Source: Candidatus Methanocomedens sp.
Lineage (GTDB): Archaea > Halobacteriota > Methanosarcinia > Methanosarcinales > Methanocomedenaceae
Direction: 5' to 3'
DNA length: 16,077 bases
Assembly (NCBI GenBank): GCA_009649835.1
Contig: PYCK01000069.1
Span: forward strand, 1 to 16,077
Shown: positions 1 through 6,297 of the stretch, piece after piece
Numbering within the stretch: position 1 is the first letter of the stretch
Layout of the letters: each line of letters starts with the position of its first letter
The notes under the pieces: model-generated
Told to the model about the DNA's origin: nothing
Database searches by the model: none
What the model saw: the letters and a program-made list of their open reading frames with translations, nothing else
Made by a program: the position numbers and the translations under genes

Positions 1-27
1 ATTGATACCCTTGCCCACACATTATTG

Positions 28-33
28 TATATA
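28..33 (+). promoter_or_regulatory. Putative archaeal TATA box for hicBA
   Basis: TATATA lies about 29 nt ahead of the hicB ATG at 60. Archaeal TATA centres sit about 26 nt before the transcription start, so the mRNA would have almost no leader. No Shine-Dalgarno motif is visible. Assignment is by position and composition only. Confidence 0.4.
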
Positions 34-59
34 GCAACATAGAACTGTGAAGAATTAAT

Positions 60-281
60 ATGAACAAAGAATTTACCATAGTCATCGAGCAGGATGAAGA
101 CTGTATCTACATAGCATCTGTGCCCGAACTTGAAGGATGCCATACACAGGCAAAAACCCTGGATGAATTAAAAGAAAGGATAAAGGAAGCCATAGAGCTT
201 TATCTGGAAGTAGAATCTGACCTTATTGATGAAGTACCATTAGAATTCGTTGGCATCCAAAAAGTTGAGGTTGCTGTCTAA
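60..281 (+). CDS. hicB: HicB-like antitoxin (UPF0150 family)
   Basis: This 73-residue protein matches the small HicB/UPF0150 fold: an N-terminal strand (FTIVIEQDEDCIYIASVPEL), the conserved 'PELEGCHTQAKTLDEL' stretch at about residues 22-37, and a following acidic helix (KERIKEAIELYLE). HicB proteins neutralise the HicA mRNA interferase by direct binding. Many carry a C-terminal DNA-binding domain, but this one ends after the core domain, so autoregulation would need a separate contact or may be absent. Its TAA stop ends at 281 and the hicA ATG begins at 282 with no gap, which points to translational coupling. The start at 60 is supported by the TATA box at 28-33. The antitoxin-first order is seen in many archaeal HicBA pairs. 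The family call is secure; function is inferred from the pairing. Confidence 0.88.
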   Translation: MNKEFTIVIEQDEDCIYIASVPELEGCHTQAKTLDELKERIKEAIELYLEVESDLIDEVPLEFVGIQKVEVAV

Positions 282-506
282 ATGGATAAGATTGTCCCGC
301 TTCCTGCTAAAAAGGTTATCAAAGCACTCGAAAAAATAGGTTTCCAGCAGATAAGGCAAAAAGGAAGTCATCTGTTCATGCGCCATCCTGATGGCCGGAC
401 TTCAATTATTACAATCCATCCCGGTGATGACATTGGAAAAGGGATGATAAGGAAAATAATAAATGATGCCAAGATTACCAGAGAAGAATGGCTAAAGCTG
501 GTTTGA
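282..506 (+). CDS. hicA: HicA-like mRNA interferase toxin
   Basis: This 74-residue protein has the features of the HicA toxin (a dsRBD-like fold): 'KVIKALEKIGFQQIRQKGSH' at about 11-30 with the G-S-H motif whose His30 is the catalytic residue in the family, then 'LFMRHPDGR', 'ITIHPGDDIGKGMIRKII' and a C-terminal helix. HicA cleaves mRNA independently of the ribosome and is held inactive by HicB. The length is typical and no key residue is missing, so the toxin looks intact. It starts on the base after the hicB stop. The stop is TGA. Nothing downstream on this strand appears to belong to the unit; the next 90 bases are AT-rich with a short T run. Confidence 0.9.
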   Translation: MDKIVPLPAKKVIKALEKIGFQQIRQKGSHLFMRHPDGRTSIITIHPGDDIGKGMIRKIINDAKITREEWLKLV

Positions 507-597
507 AGTATTTGAAATTAATTTGTTTGACAGTAACCGACTCTTCCTGTTGAAATCTCCATTTTAACCCTATTTTTCATTGTAACCATCCAACCTT

Positions 598-846
598 TCA
601 CCCCGTATATGACCTGAAATCCCACCCCTGCTCCTTGATCATCCCCAACAGCACCCTGCCCTTTTCAGGCGACAATGACAGTATCAGTGCGACCACATAC
701 TTGCACAACCGCTACCAGCACATGCCCCGTCGCCAGTCCTAGCAGTCGTGCAGGATGAAACGGCCGTTCTAATCCACATAAATGCAATATCCCCCTACAT
801 CGGCCACCAGCAGGTCGGGCACGAACTTCGAGGGGCTTTCCACGAG
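598..846 (-). pseudogene. Decayed SWIM-zinc-finger-like 3' fragment with three TAG codons
   Basis: Read on the minus strand from the insertion-sequence edge, one frame stays interpretable for 82 codons. It starts 'LVESPSKFVPDLLVADVGGY', then has H-D-C-x-D-W, then L-C-K-Y-V-V-A-L, and ends 'KEQGWDFRSYTG' at a TGA (600-598). The HDCxDW...CKH arrangement resembles the archaeal variant of the SWIM zinc finger, with Tyr replacing the usual His. The frame is broken by three stops, all TAG (769-771, 739-741, 712-714), each of which a C-to-T change from CAG would explain. The 5' part is missing: the frame begins exactly where the insertion sequence ends. TAG closes gdhA and the YkgJ-family gene here at normal lengths, so a pseudogene is more likely than amber decoding. 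Family recognition is from memory of motif spacing. Confidence 0.45.
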
Positions 847-859
847 CGCACTTTCCGCA
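847..859 (+). repeat. Left terminal inverted repeat of the IS
   Basis: CGCACTTTCCGCA is the exact reverse complement of 2546-2558. It lies just beyond the transposase 3' end. Two of the next three inner bases also pair. Confidence 0.7.
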
Positions 860-868
860 CGTCTTTCA

Positions 869-2478
869 TCAAACATAGTATTTTTCGCATTCTTTACCCA
901 TCAGACTCAAAATATCCCACAATTCATCAGTCATATTTGCTACACTTTTCTCAACAGTTCCATCAAGTGGAATTGCCAATTCCGTAATCCTCCTAAACAA
1001 GAAAAATACCCACCTCATTGTTGGACTCTGTGTAGGCTTCTTAACCTGATTCCGTACAAATTTACCAGTCTCTTTTAACCCACTCCTTAACTTCCATTGT
1101 GCAATCGAATAAAGGAACAAGCACAATACCATTATCATTGACAATGCTTCAATCCTACTTTCCTTCTTCAAATACACCTCTGAAACATGAAAGCTCTTAT
1201 CTTTCAGAAACATGAACCCACGCTCAACATTACCCTGACTTTTATAATACGATAGTATTTCATCAACTGTAAGATCAAGATCATTTGTAGCCAGAACAAA
1301 TCTCCCAAGTTTTTTACGTTCTTGTGCTATTACCTGTCTATCAACTTTGATTTTTGCTTTAATCAGATAAAATGTTTCAAGTTCTTCTCCCTTCTTTGGC
1401 CTTCCCCTTTTGCCACCAATCCTACGTGATTTTGATTCAATTGATAGCTGTTTAAATTGATACATTTGGTGTTCTTCAAGCCATTTTTCTGCAGCTTGAT
1501 TTGCATCTTTTTCACATGCATGCTCCACCCTTTTCAATTTATTAAGAGATTTCTTTGCAGTATTCAATTTCTTCTCAATGTTGTTGTTAAATGTTTTCTC
1601 CATTTTTTTTTTCGTCGCTTTAGATTGGATCAATACCCACTTTTGCTCCATTCCACCATATGACGATGTCGTTTCATAATACGAGTATCGCTTATCTGCA
1701 CAAACTTCTAATTCAACATCTGTATTCTGAAGATCTTTCACTTCATTGATTGTTGCAGGTACTCTTGTGATCCAAAGAGTTTTTTCCCCTAACTCTGTGA
1801 TGTTATCGTCACTATAAATCGCACTATCTGCAATGTGGTACACTTTTTCGTCCAATTCAAGACTCGTCTGAATTTTCTTGACGGTTTTCACTAATGTTGT
1901 TTTATCAGAAGCATTTCCCGAAAGAGTTTCTACAAAAAGCGGTATACCTTCCTGATTACACACCATGCTCAATACATAACGTTTCAGATCCCATCGCATA
2001 TCTTTAGGGTGACCGTAAGTAATCTCAATAGTATTGAGTTCAGGATCACGATTCTCGTAATTTCCATGTAAACTGAAATTGGTTGTGTCGGTGTGCAGAA
2101 TATGGTTGCCAAATGGAACGTTTTTCATAGCTTTGAGGACTATCTTGTTGAAAAGTTCAGTACAACCGTGTTCATAAATTTTATCAAGTGTTCTTCCAAG
2201 AACGTCGTCGTTTATGTGTTCTGGAAGTATTCCTTCTCCTAATAATCGTTCTGTTGGAAGGTTTTCAAAATAGTCAGAATAAAGGTACAGTCGGCTTTCG
2301 TTGAATCCCAAACCATTCAAACACATGGCTTTAATTACTGTGGAATGGGATAAATTGTGATTTCGACTTTTTGGTATGTTGGCATCTATTATATTTGCAA
2401 TACCAAGTTCGTCAAACGTTCCGCTAACTAATCCTAAATGTGATAGTGTTGTAGTTGTTATATCTATCAGTTGTTCAT
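869..2478 (-). pseudogene. IS1634-family DDE transposase with a frameshift after the start codon
   Basis: From the ATG at 2326 the open frame gives 485 residues with the IS4/IS1634 layout: first catalytic Asp in 'HTDTTNF' (D80), second in 'IADSAIYS' (D167), the long beta-insertion region with a basic, Lys-rich segment at about 236-310, and the Glu in 'SQGNVERGFMFLKDK' (E369). The same frame continues upstream of 2326 with 50 more residues of recognisable N-terminal sequence ('SHLGLVSGTFDELGIAN' and 'NLSHSTVIKAMCLNGLGF') and no start codon. Immediately before it lies GAGGGG-ATG (ATG at 2478-2476), out of frame by one base. Restoring one G (ATG GAA CAA CTG) would give an intact protein of about 536 residues, the normal family size. 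The catalytic core is intact, so rescue by slippage or internal initiation at 2326 cannot be excluded. Confidence 0.85.
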
Positions 2479-2540
2479 CCCCTCAGATGAGTTTACTGGT
2501 GAAATGGGCGAAGTTGATCAAAAAGATTCACTTTTGGGAT

Positions 2541-2681
2541 TTACCTGCGGAAAGTGCGATAGATTACACAGTTGACAGTATCGGGATAATTTTCATTCTC
2601 AATAAAGCAACCCTTACAAACAAGACCATGATACATGCATATTTCACATGCTTTACCACATTTGCCATAATATTTAATCAT
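2541..2681 (-). CDS. Truncated 46-residue Cys-rich (zinc-binding type) protein
   Basis: A minus-strand frame from ATG 2681-2679 to TAA 2543-2541 encodes 46 residues: 'MIKYYGKCGKACEICMYHGL' followed by 'VCKGCFIENENYPDTVNCVI' and YRTFRR. Five of its six cysteines form C-x3-C-x2-C and C-x2-C sets, and the sixth precedes 'VIY'; this suggests a small zinc ribbon or DUF3795-like N-terminus. I do not recognise the family with certainty. The last five residues (RTFRR) are encoded by the IS right end, so the original protein was probably longer and was cut by the insertion. A TATA box (2703-2710) lies 25-26 nt upstream of the ATG, right for a leaderless archaeal mRNA, and supports this as a genuine former or still transcribed gene. 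Confidence 0.55.
   Translation of the reverse strand: MIKYYGKCGKACEICMYHGLVCKGCFIENENYPDTVNCVIYRTFRR
2546..2558 (+). repeat. Right terminal inverted repeat of the IS
   Basis: TGCGGAAAGTGCG pairs perfectly with 847-859. It overlaps the last codons of the truncated Cys-rich gene at 2541-2681, so that gene now ends inside the insertion sequence. Confidence 0.7.
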
Positions 2682-2702
2682 ATTTCCAACTCAAGAAATT
2701 AG

Positions 2703-2710
2703 ATTTTATA
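2703..2710 (-). promoter_or_regulatory. TATA box of the truncated Cys-rich gene
   Basis: The minus strand reads TATAAAAT, centred 25-26 nt ahead of the ATG at 2681. This spacing fits leaderless archaeal transcription. A MITE-like element ends about 40 nt further upstream. Confidence 0.5.
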
Positions 2711-2749
2711 GATAACATTACTACAGATAAACAAATAAGTTTTTCCCAA

Positions 2750-2938
2750 TATAGAGGCTGTCCATTAATTCAAAATCCCATACAAAATGATAGCCACAGA
2801 GAGCACCGAGGACACAGAGAAGATAAACTCTGTGCTCTCTGTGTGCTCTGTGGCAAAAAAAGGCGGAAATCAATGTAGTCTGGTGGTTATTTGTACTGCA
2901 ACGTTTGATGTGACCGTAATTGTTGGACAGCCTCTATA
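2750..2938. mobile_element. MITE-like element, 15-bp terminal inverted repeats
   Basis: TATAGAGGCTGTCCA at 2750-2764 is the exact reverse complement of 2924-2938. The 189-bp interval has no credible gene. GAGGCTGTCC-type ends are common on several insertion-sequence families, so this is probably a non-autonomous derivative mobilised in trans. The ends include TATA, so a TA-type target duplication cannot be separated from the repeat itself. The interior holds a long imperfect palindrome (2793-2854). The element lies between the Cys-rich gene and gdhA; together they fill the stretch 2682-3075, in which I see no further gene. Confidence 0.65.
2793..2854. repeat. CACAGAG-type stem-loop inside the MITE
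   Basis: A 27-nt left arm (2793-2819, starting GCCACAGAGAGCACC) pairs imperfectly with the right arm 2828-2854 across an 8-nt loop. Related palindromes occur at 10031-10109 and 12487-12557, with a degenerate one near 8905-8983, so it belongs to a dispersed family in this genome. Confidence 0.7.
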
Positions 2939-3064
2939 ATTATAGTAAAGACCGGCGTTGGGAAAAAATTCACTTATCCTTCCTTTCGAGCCCAATGCCC
3001 TGCTAATCAAAAAGGTATTATAGTAATTTCACTAAAGTCATAAACAATATTTAAGGTTATCATT

Positions 3065-3069
3065 GAGGT
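3065..3069 (+). promoter_or_regulatory. Shine-Dalgarno site of gdhA
   Basis: GAGGT ends 6 nt before the ATG at 3076 and supports that start. Two TATA candidates lie upstream: TATTATAG at 3016-3023, which would leave a leader of about 30 nt containing this site, and AATATTTAA near 3047-3055, which would exclude it. The first is more compatible with use of the Shine-Dalgarno. Confidence 0.5.
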
Positions 3070-3075
3070 TATATT

Positions 3076-4329
3076 ATGAGTGGAGATACGAAGAATCCTT
3101 ACGATAATGCCTGCGGGCAGATTAAGATATGCGCAGCACAGATGGATATGGAGCCCGGGCTATATGAGATACTTATCAGTCATAAAATGATACATACCGT
3201 CTCCCTGCCAATTAAAATGGATAATGGGGAGATCGAAGTATTCACCGGATACCGTGTCCAGCATAACGATGCCAGGGGACCCTATAAGGGCGGTATCAGG
3301 TATCATCATGAAGTATCCATGGATGAAGTAAAATCCCTGGCAATGGGGATGACATGGAAATGCGCGCTCATCGATATACCTTACGGCGGCGCAAAGGGCG
3401 GCATCGTCTGCAATACAAAGAAAATGTCCATTGGTGAGAAGGAACACATAACCAGGCGCTACACTACCATGATATCCCAGTTCATCGGTCCCTACAGGGA
3501 TGTGCCTGCGCCTGATATGTATACAGATGCCCAGACCATGGCATGGATGATGGATACCTATAGTGTCATAAAGGGATACTCTGTTCCTGAAGTGGTGACC
3601 GGCAAACCTATCGGGTTGGGAGGAAGCGAAGGACGTGCTGAGGCTACCGGACGGGGCGCGGCAATAATCTTAAGGGAGACTGCAAAGATCCTGGGTATGA
3701 AACTAAAGGGTTCAACTGTTGTGATACAGGGTTTCGGAAATGTGGGTGTTAACGCTGCAATGACGTTATACAGTATGGGTTGCAGGATTATCGGAGTAAG
3801 TGATTCAAGAGGCGCTATATTTGATCCTGACGGTCTAAACCCCAGTAAGGTTTTTGCCCATAAATTAGAGACTGGTTCGGTTGAGGGCTTCCAGGGAAGC
3901 GAAAAGCTGACCAATGAAGAACTCCTTGAACTGGAATGCGACTTTCTTGTACCTGCTGCACTGGGGCACCAGATCACAATGAAGAATGCAGGAAATATCA
4001 AAGCGAAGGTGATCGTTGAAGGTGCCAATAATCCCACCACGACCGAGGCAGACGAGATACTTGATAATAACGGGATATTACTTGTGCCTGATATTCTTGC
4101 AAACTCAGGCGGTGTCATGGTGAGCTATCTTGAATGGGTGCAGAATATCAACCGACAGCACTGGAGCCTGACAGAGGTTAACCAACAGCTTGAGGCAAAG
4201 CTGGTATCATCATTCAGGAATGTATGGGATGCGAAAGAGGAGAAGGGACTGAATATGCGGGATACCAGCCTTGCCATCGGGGTGAGCAGGGTGGCCGAGG
4301 CGATCAAGATGCTGGGGCTGTTCCCTTAG
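3076..4329 (+). CDS. gdhA: Glutamate dehydrogenase (NAD(P)+)
   Basis: The enzyme reversibly interconverts L-glutamate and 2-oxoglutarate plus ammonium in the cytoplasm, linking nitrogen assimilation to carbon metabolism. The 417-residue length is typical of the hexameric archaeal/bacterial class. Visible motifs: substrate-binding 'RGPYKGGIRYH' (67-77), 'DIPYGGAKGGI' (100-110) with the family's catalytic Lys at 107, 'RDVPAPDMYT' (141-150) with the catalytic Asp at 142, a Rossmann 'GFGNVG' (219-224), and 'PDILANSGGV' near the C-terminus. Asp243 in 'GVSDSRG', after the second strand of the dinucleotide fold, suggests NAD may be preferred, but this cannot be settled by eye. The stop is TAG, in a place where homologues normally end ('AIKMLGLFP'), showing that amber terminates translation here. 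It appears to be transcribed alone; gltX follows after 264 bp. Confidence 0.97.
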   Translation: MSGDTKNPYDNACGQIKICAAQMDMEPGLYEILISHKMIHTVSLPIKMDNGEIEVFTGYRVQHNDARGPYKGGIRYHHEVSMDEVKSLAMGMTWKCALIDIPYGGAKGGIVCNTKKMSIGEKEHITRRYTTMISQFIGPYRDVPAPDMYTDAQTMAWMMDTYSVIKGYSVPEVVTGKPIGLGGSEGRAEATGRGAAIILRETAKILGMKLKGSTVVIQGFGNVGVNAAMTLYSMGCRIIGVSDSRGAIFDPDGLNPSKVFAHKLETGSVEGFQGSEKLTNEELLELECDFLVPAALGHQITMKNAGNIKAKVIVEGANNPTTTEADEILDNNGILLVPDILANSGGVMVSYLEWVQNINRQHWSLTEVNQQLEAKLVSSFRNVWDAKEEKGLNMRDTSLAIGVSRVAEAIKMLGLFP

Positions 4330-4441
4330 GAACTGCCAAGAAATAAGTTGGTACATTTAACAGACGATTTGTGTAGATATACAGCACATACGCCAATCTG
4401 AATTACAGTTTGCTGCATAACAATCAATTAATATATGCACT

Positions 4442-4490
4442 TGCGGTTGAAGTTGATGCTTGGTTTGTCCCAACCGCAGCAGAGCTGCGG
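4442..4490 (+). promoter_or_regulatory. Two mutually exclusive hairpins upstream of gltX
   Basis: TGCGGTTG (4442-4449) pairs perfectly with CAACCGCA (4471-4478). The overlapping segment CCGCAG (4474-4479) also pairs perfectly with CTGCGG (4485-4490) around a 5-nt loop. They share CCGCA, so only one can form at a time. The rest of the 264-bp gap (4330-4593) has no gene. TATA-like stretches are at 4428-4435 and 4492-4497, so the transcribed extent is unclear and this may equally be a dispersed palindromic repeat. Confidence 0.4.
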
Positions 4491-4593
4491 GGTATAACGA
4501 CTAAGATTAAATTCAACTCAATAGTGATTGAAACAATTGATGATATGTGAAATTTGCAAATAATTATGTGGTACCAATACATCTTGAACTGAT

Positions 4594-6288
4594 ATGGAAT
4601 CAGATATCGAACTTCTTGTTAAGAAATACGCGCTCCAGAATGCTGTCAAATACGGCAAAGCCCCGCAGCAGGGTGCAGTCATGGGAAAACTCATGGGAGA
4701 GCATCCCGAGCTAAGGCAGAGGGCAAAGGAAATATCGCCGCTGATCGGCACATTTTTAAAGGATATCGCATCAGGGACGCCGGAAGAATGGCAGGCTGAA
4801 CTGGAAGCAATAGCGCCCGAACTGATTGAAGAACTCACGCAGCGCAAGGAACCGGACAAGGGCTTAAAGGAACTTCCCCGTGCAAAAGGCGGTGTGGTCA
4901 TGAGGTTCGCACCCAATCCCAACGGCCCGCCCACACTGGGCAGCACCCGCGGGATTGTGGTCAATAGCGAATACGTGAAAAAATACGGGGGCCGGTTCAT
5001 AATCAGGTTCGATGACACCGACCCCGTGACCAAGCGGCCCATGCTGGAAGCTTATGACTGGTACCTGGAGGACTGCAAATGGCTGGGTGCCGAACCTGAT
5101 GAAGTGGTAATGGCATCAGACAGGCTGCCTGTTTATTATGAATATGCAGAGAAACTTATCAGGGCAGGGCATGCCTATGTATGCACCTGCACCCAGGAGG
5201 AGTTCAAGAAACTAAAGGATAACAAGCAGGCATGTCCACACAGGGATACTTCGCCTGAGGACCACCTGCATGAGTGGAAGCGGATGCTTGCAGGGGAGTA
5301 CGAGGAGCGCACGGTAGTGCTGCGTATCAAGACCGATATCAATCACAAGGACCCGGCGCTGCGTGATTGGGGCGCGTTTCGGGTGGTCAGGACACCGCAC
5401 CCCCGCCCGGAAGTGGGTGATAAGTATGTGGTCTGGCCGCTGCTGGATTTTGAGGGTGCAATTGAGGACCACCTGCTGGGTATGACACATATCATCAGGG
5501 GCAAGGACCTGATGGACAGCGAGCGGCGGCAGAAATATGTTTACGATTACCTGGGCTGGACCTACCCCCATACCTCACACTGGGGCAGGGTAAAGATGCA
5601 CGAGTTCGGTAAATTCAGTACCAGCGGCCTGAGAGAAGCTATTGAGGCAGGGAAGTATTCCGGCTGGGACGACCCCAGGCTGCCAACCTTACGGGCACTG
5701 CGCCGCAGGGGAATCCGGCCTGAGGCACTGCGCAAGTTCTTTATTGACATGGGTGTGGGAGAGACCGATGTGAGTCTGAGCCTGGATAACCTGTATGCTG
5801 AGAACCGCAAGCTGATCGATGCTGATGCTAACCGTTATTTCTTTGTGTGGGACCCGGTGAAACTGGACATCACGGGATCACAGGTCACAGACGCGAAACT
5901 GCCGCTGCATCCATCTGTGGACAGGGGCTTCAGGGAGATTCAAGTGGGCAGCAGTGTGCTGGTGTGCAGCCAGGATATCAGTGATGCAAAACCCGGCGAC
6001 CTGTTCAGGTTGAAAGACCTGTACAATATCAGGATCACGGGGCAGGGCACGGCCGAGTTTGCAGGACACGAGATTGAGACCATAAAGAATGGCGGCGGGC
6101 GCATCATACACTGGGCACCTGTGGACGGCATACCTGTGAAGGTGCTGACCCCGGATGGCGAGGTCACAGGCATCGGCGAGGCTGGTATTGCGACCGAAGT
6201 GGACAATGTGGTGCAGTTCGAGCGGTTCGGGTATGTGAGGATAGATAGTGCAAACGGCGAAATTATCGCTTATTTTACGCACAAGTAA
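4594..6288 (+). CDS. gltX: Glutamyl-tRNA synthetase (archaeal type)
   Basis: GltX attaches glutamate to tRNA-Glu and, in archaea lacking GlnRS, also to tRNA-Gln, giving the substrate for GatDE. The 564-residue length fits the archaeal class with its N-terminal helical extension (residues 1-100, 'KYALQNAVKYGKAPQQGAVM'). The class I catalytic core begins 'MRFAPNPNGPPTLGS' (103-117), the HIGH-equivalent; as I recall, the Methanosarcina enzymes also have TLGS here. 'RFDDTDP' follows at 138-144, and 'HEFGKFSTS' (336-344) is the KMSKS-equivalent. C197, C199, C214 and H216 could bind zinc. The C-terminal part (about 410-564) is the beta-barrel anticodon-binding region typical of GlnRS-like archaeal GluRS. 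A methyltransferase gene starts 9 nt after its TAA and is probably co-transcribed. No Shine-Dalgarno is clear; the start is chosen from N-terminal homology. Confidence 0.96.
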   Translation: MESDIELLVKKYALQNAVKYGKAPQQGAVMGKLMGEHPELRQRAKEISPLIGTFLKDIASGTPEEWQAELEAIAPELIEELTQRKEPDKGLKELPRAKGGVVMRFAPNPNGPPTLGSTRGIVVNSEYVKKYGGRFIIRFDDTDPVTKRPMLEAYDWYLEDCKWLGAEPDEVVMASDRLPVYYEYAEKLIRAGHAYVCTCTQEEFKKLKDNKQACPHRDTSPEDHLHEWKRMLAGEYEERTVVLRIKTDINHKDPALRDWGAFRVVRTPHPRPEVGDKYVVWPLLDFEGAIEDHLLGMTHIIRGKDLMDSERRQKYVYDYLGWTYPHTSHWGRVKMHEFGKFSTSGLREAIEAGKYSGWDDPRLPTLRALRRRGIRPEALRKFFIDMGVGETDVSLSLDNLYAENRKLIDADANRYFFVWDPVKLDITGSQVTDAKLPLHPSVDRGFREIQVGSSVLVCSQDISDAKPGDLFRLKDLYNIRITGQGTAEFAGHEIETIKNGGGRIIHWAPVDGIPVKVLTPDGEVTGIGEAGIATEVDNVVQFERFGYVRIDSANGEIIAYFTHK

Positions 6289-6297
6289 GATAGAGCA

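Larger units (their letters stand above)
847..2558 (-). mobile_element. IS1634-type insertion sequence (IS4 group), transposase frameshifted
   Basis: A DDE transposase frame is bracketed by a perfect 13-bp inverted repeat: CGCACTTTCCGCA at 847-859 and TGCGGAAAGTGCG at 2546-2558. The left repeat is about 10 nt beyond the transposase stop and the right repeat about 70 nt upstream of its start, as expected for terminal repeats. The six flanking bases differ on the two sides (cacgag and atagat), so no target-site duplication is visible; either one end has been rearranged or the insertion is old. Both borders cut other reading frames: the SWIM-like fragment on the left and a Cys-rich gene on the right. 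Boundaries come from the repeats and were not checked against a reference element. Confidence 0.72.

Noticed and set aside
598..846. Reading the three TAG codons as pyrrolysine in a functional protein
   Set aside because: TAG ends gdhA and the YkgJ-family gene at normal points, the frame lacks a start, and a key His is replaced. Kept as a finding to test, not as a gene call.
2376..2702. 108-residue plus-strand frame beside the IS
   Set aside because: It lies antisense to the transposase N-terminus and the Cys-rich gene, has no motif, and runs through the IS terminal repeat.
3558..4118. 186-residue minus-strand frame inside gdhA
   Set aside because: Ser/Pro-rich composition typical of an antisense shadow; gdhA itself has full motif support.
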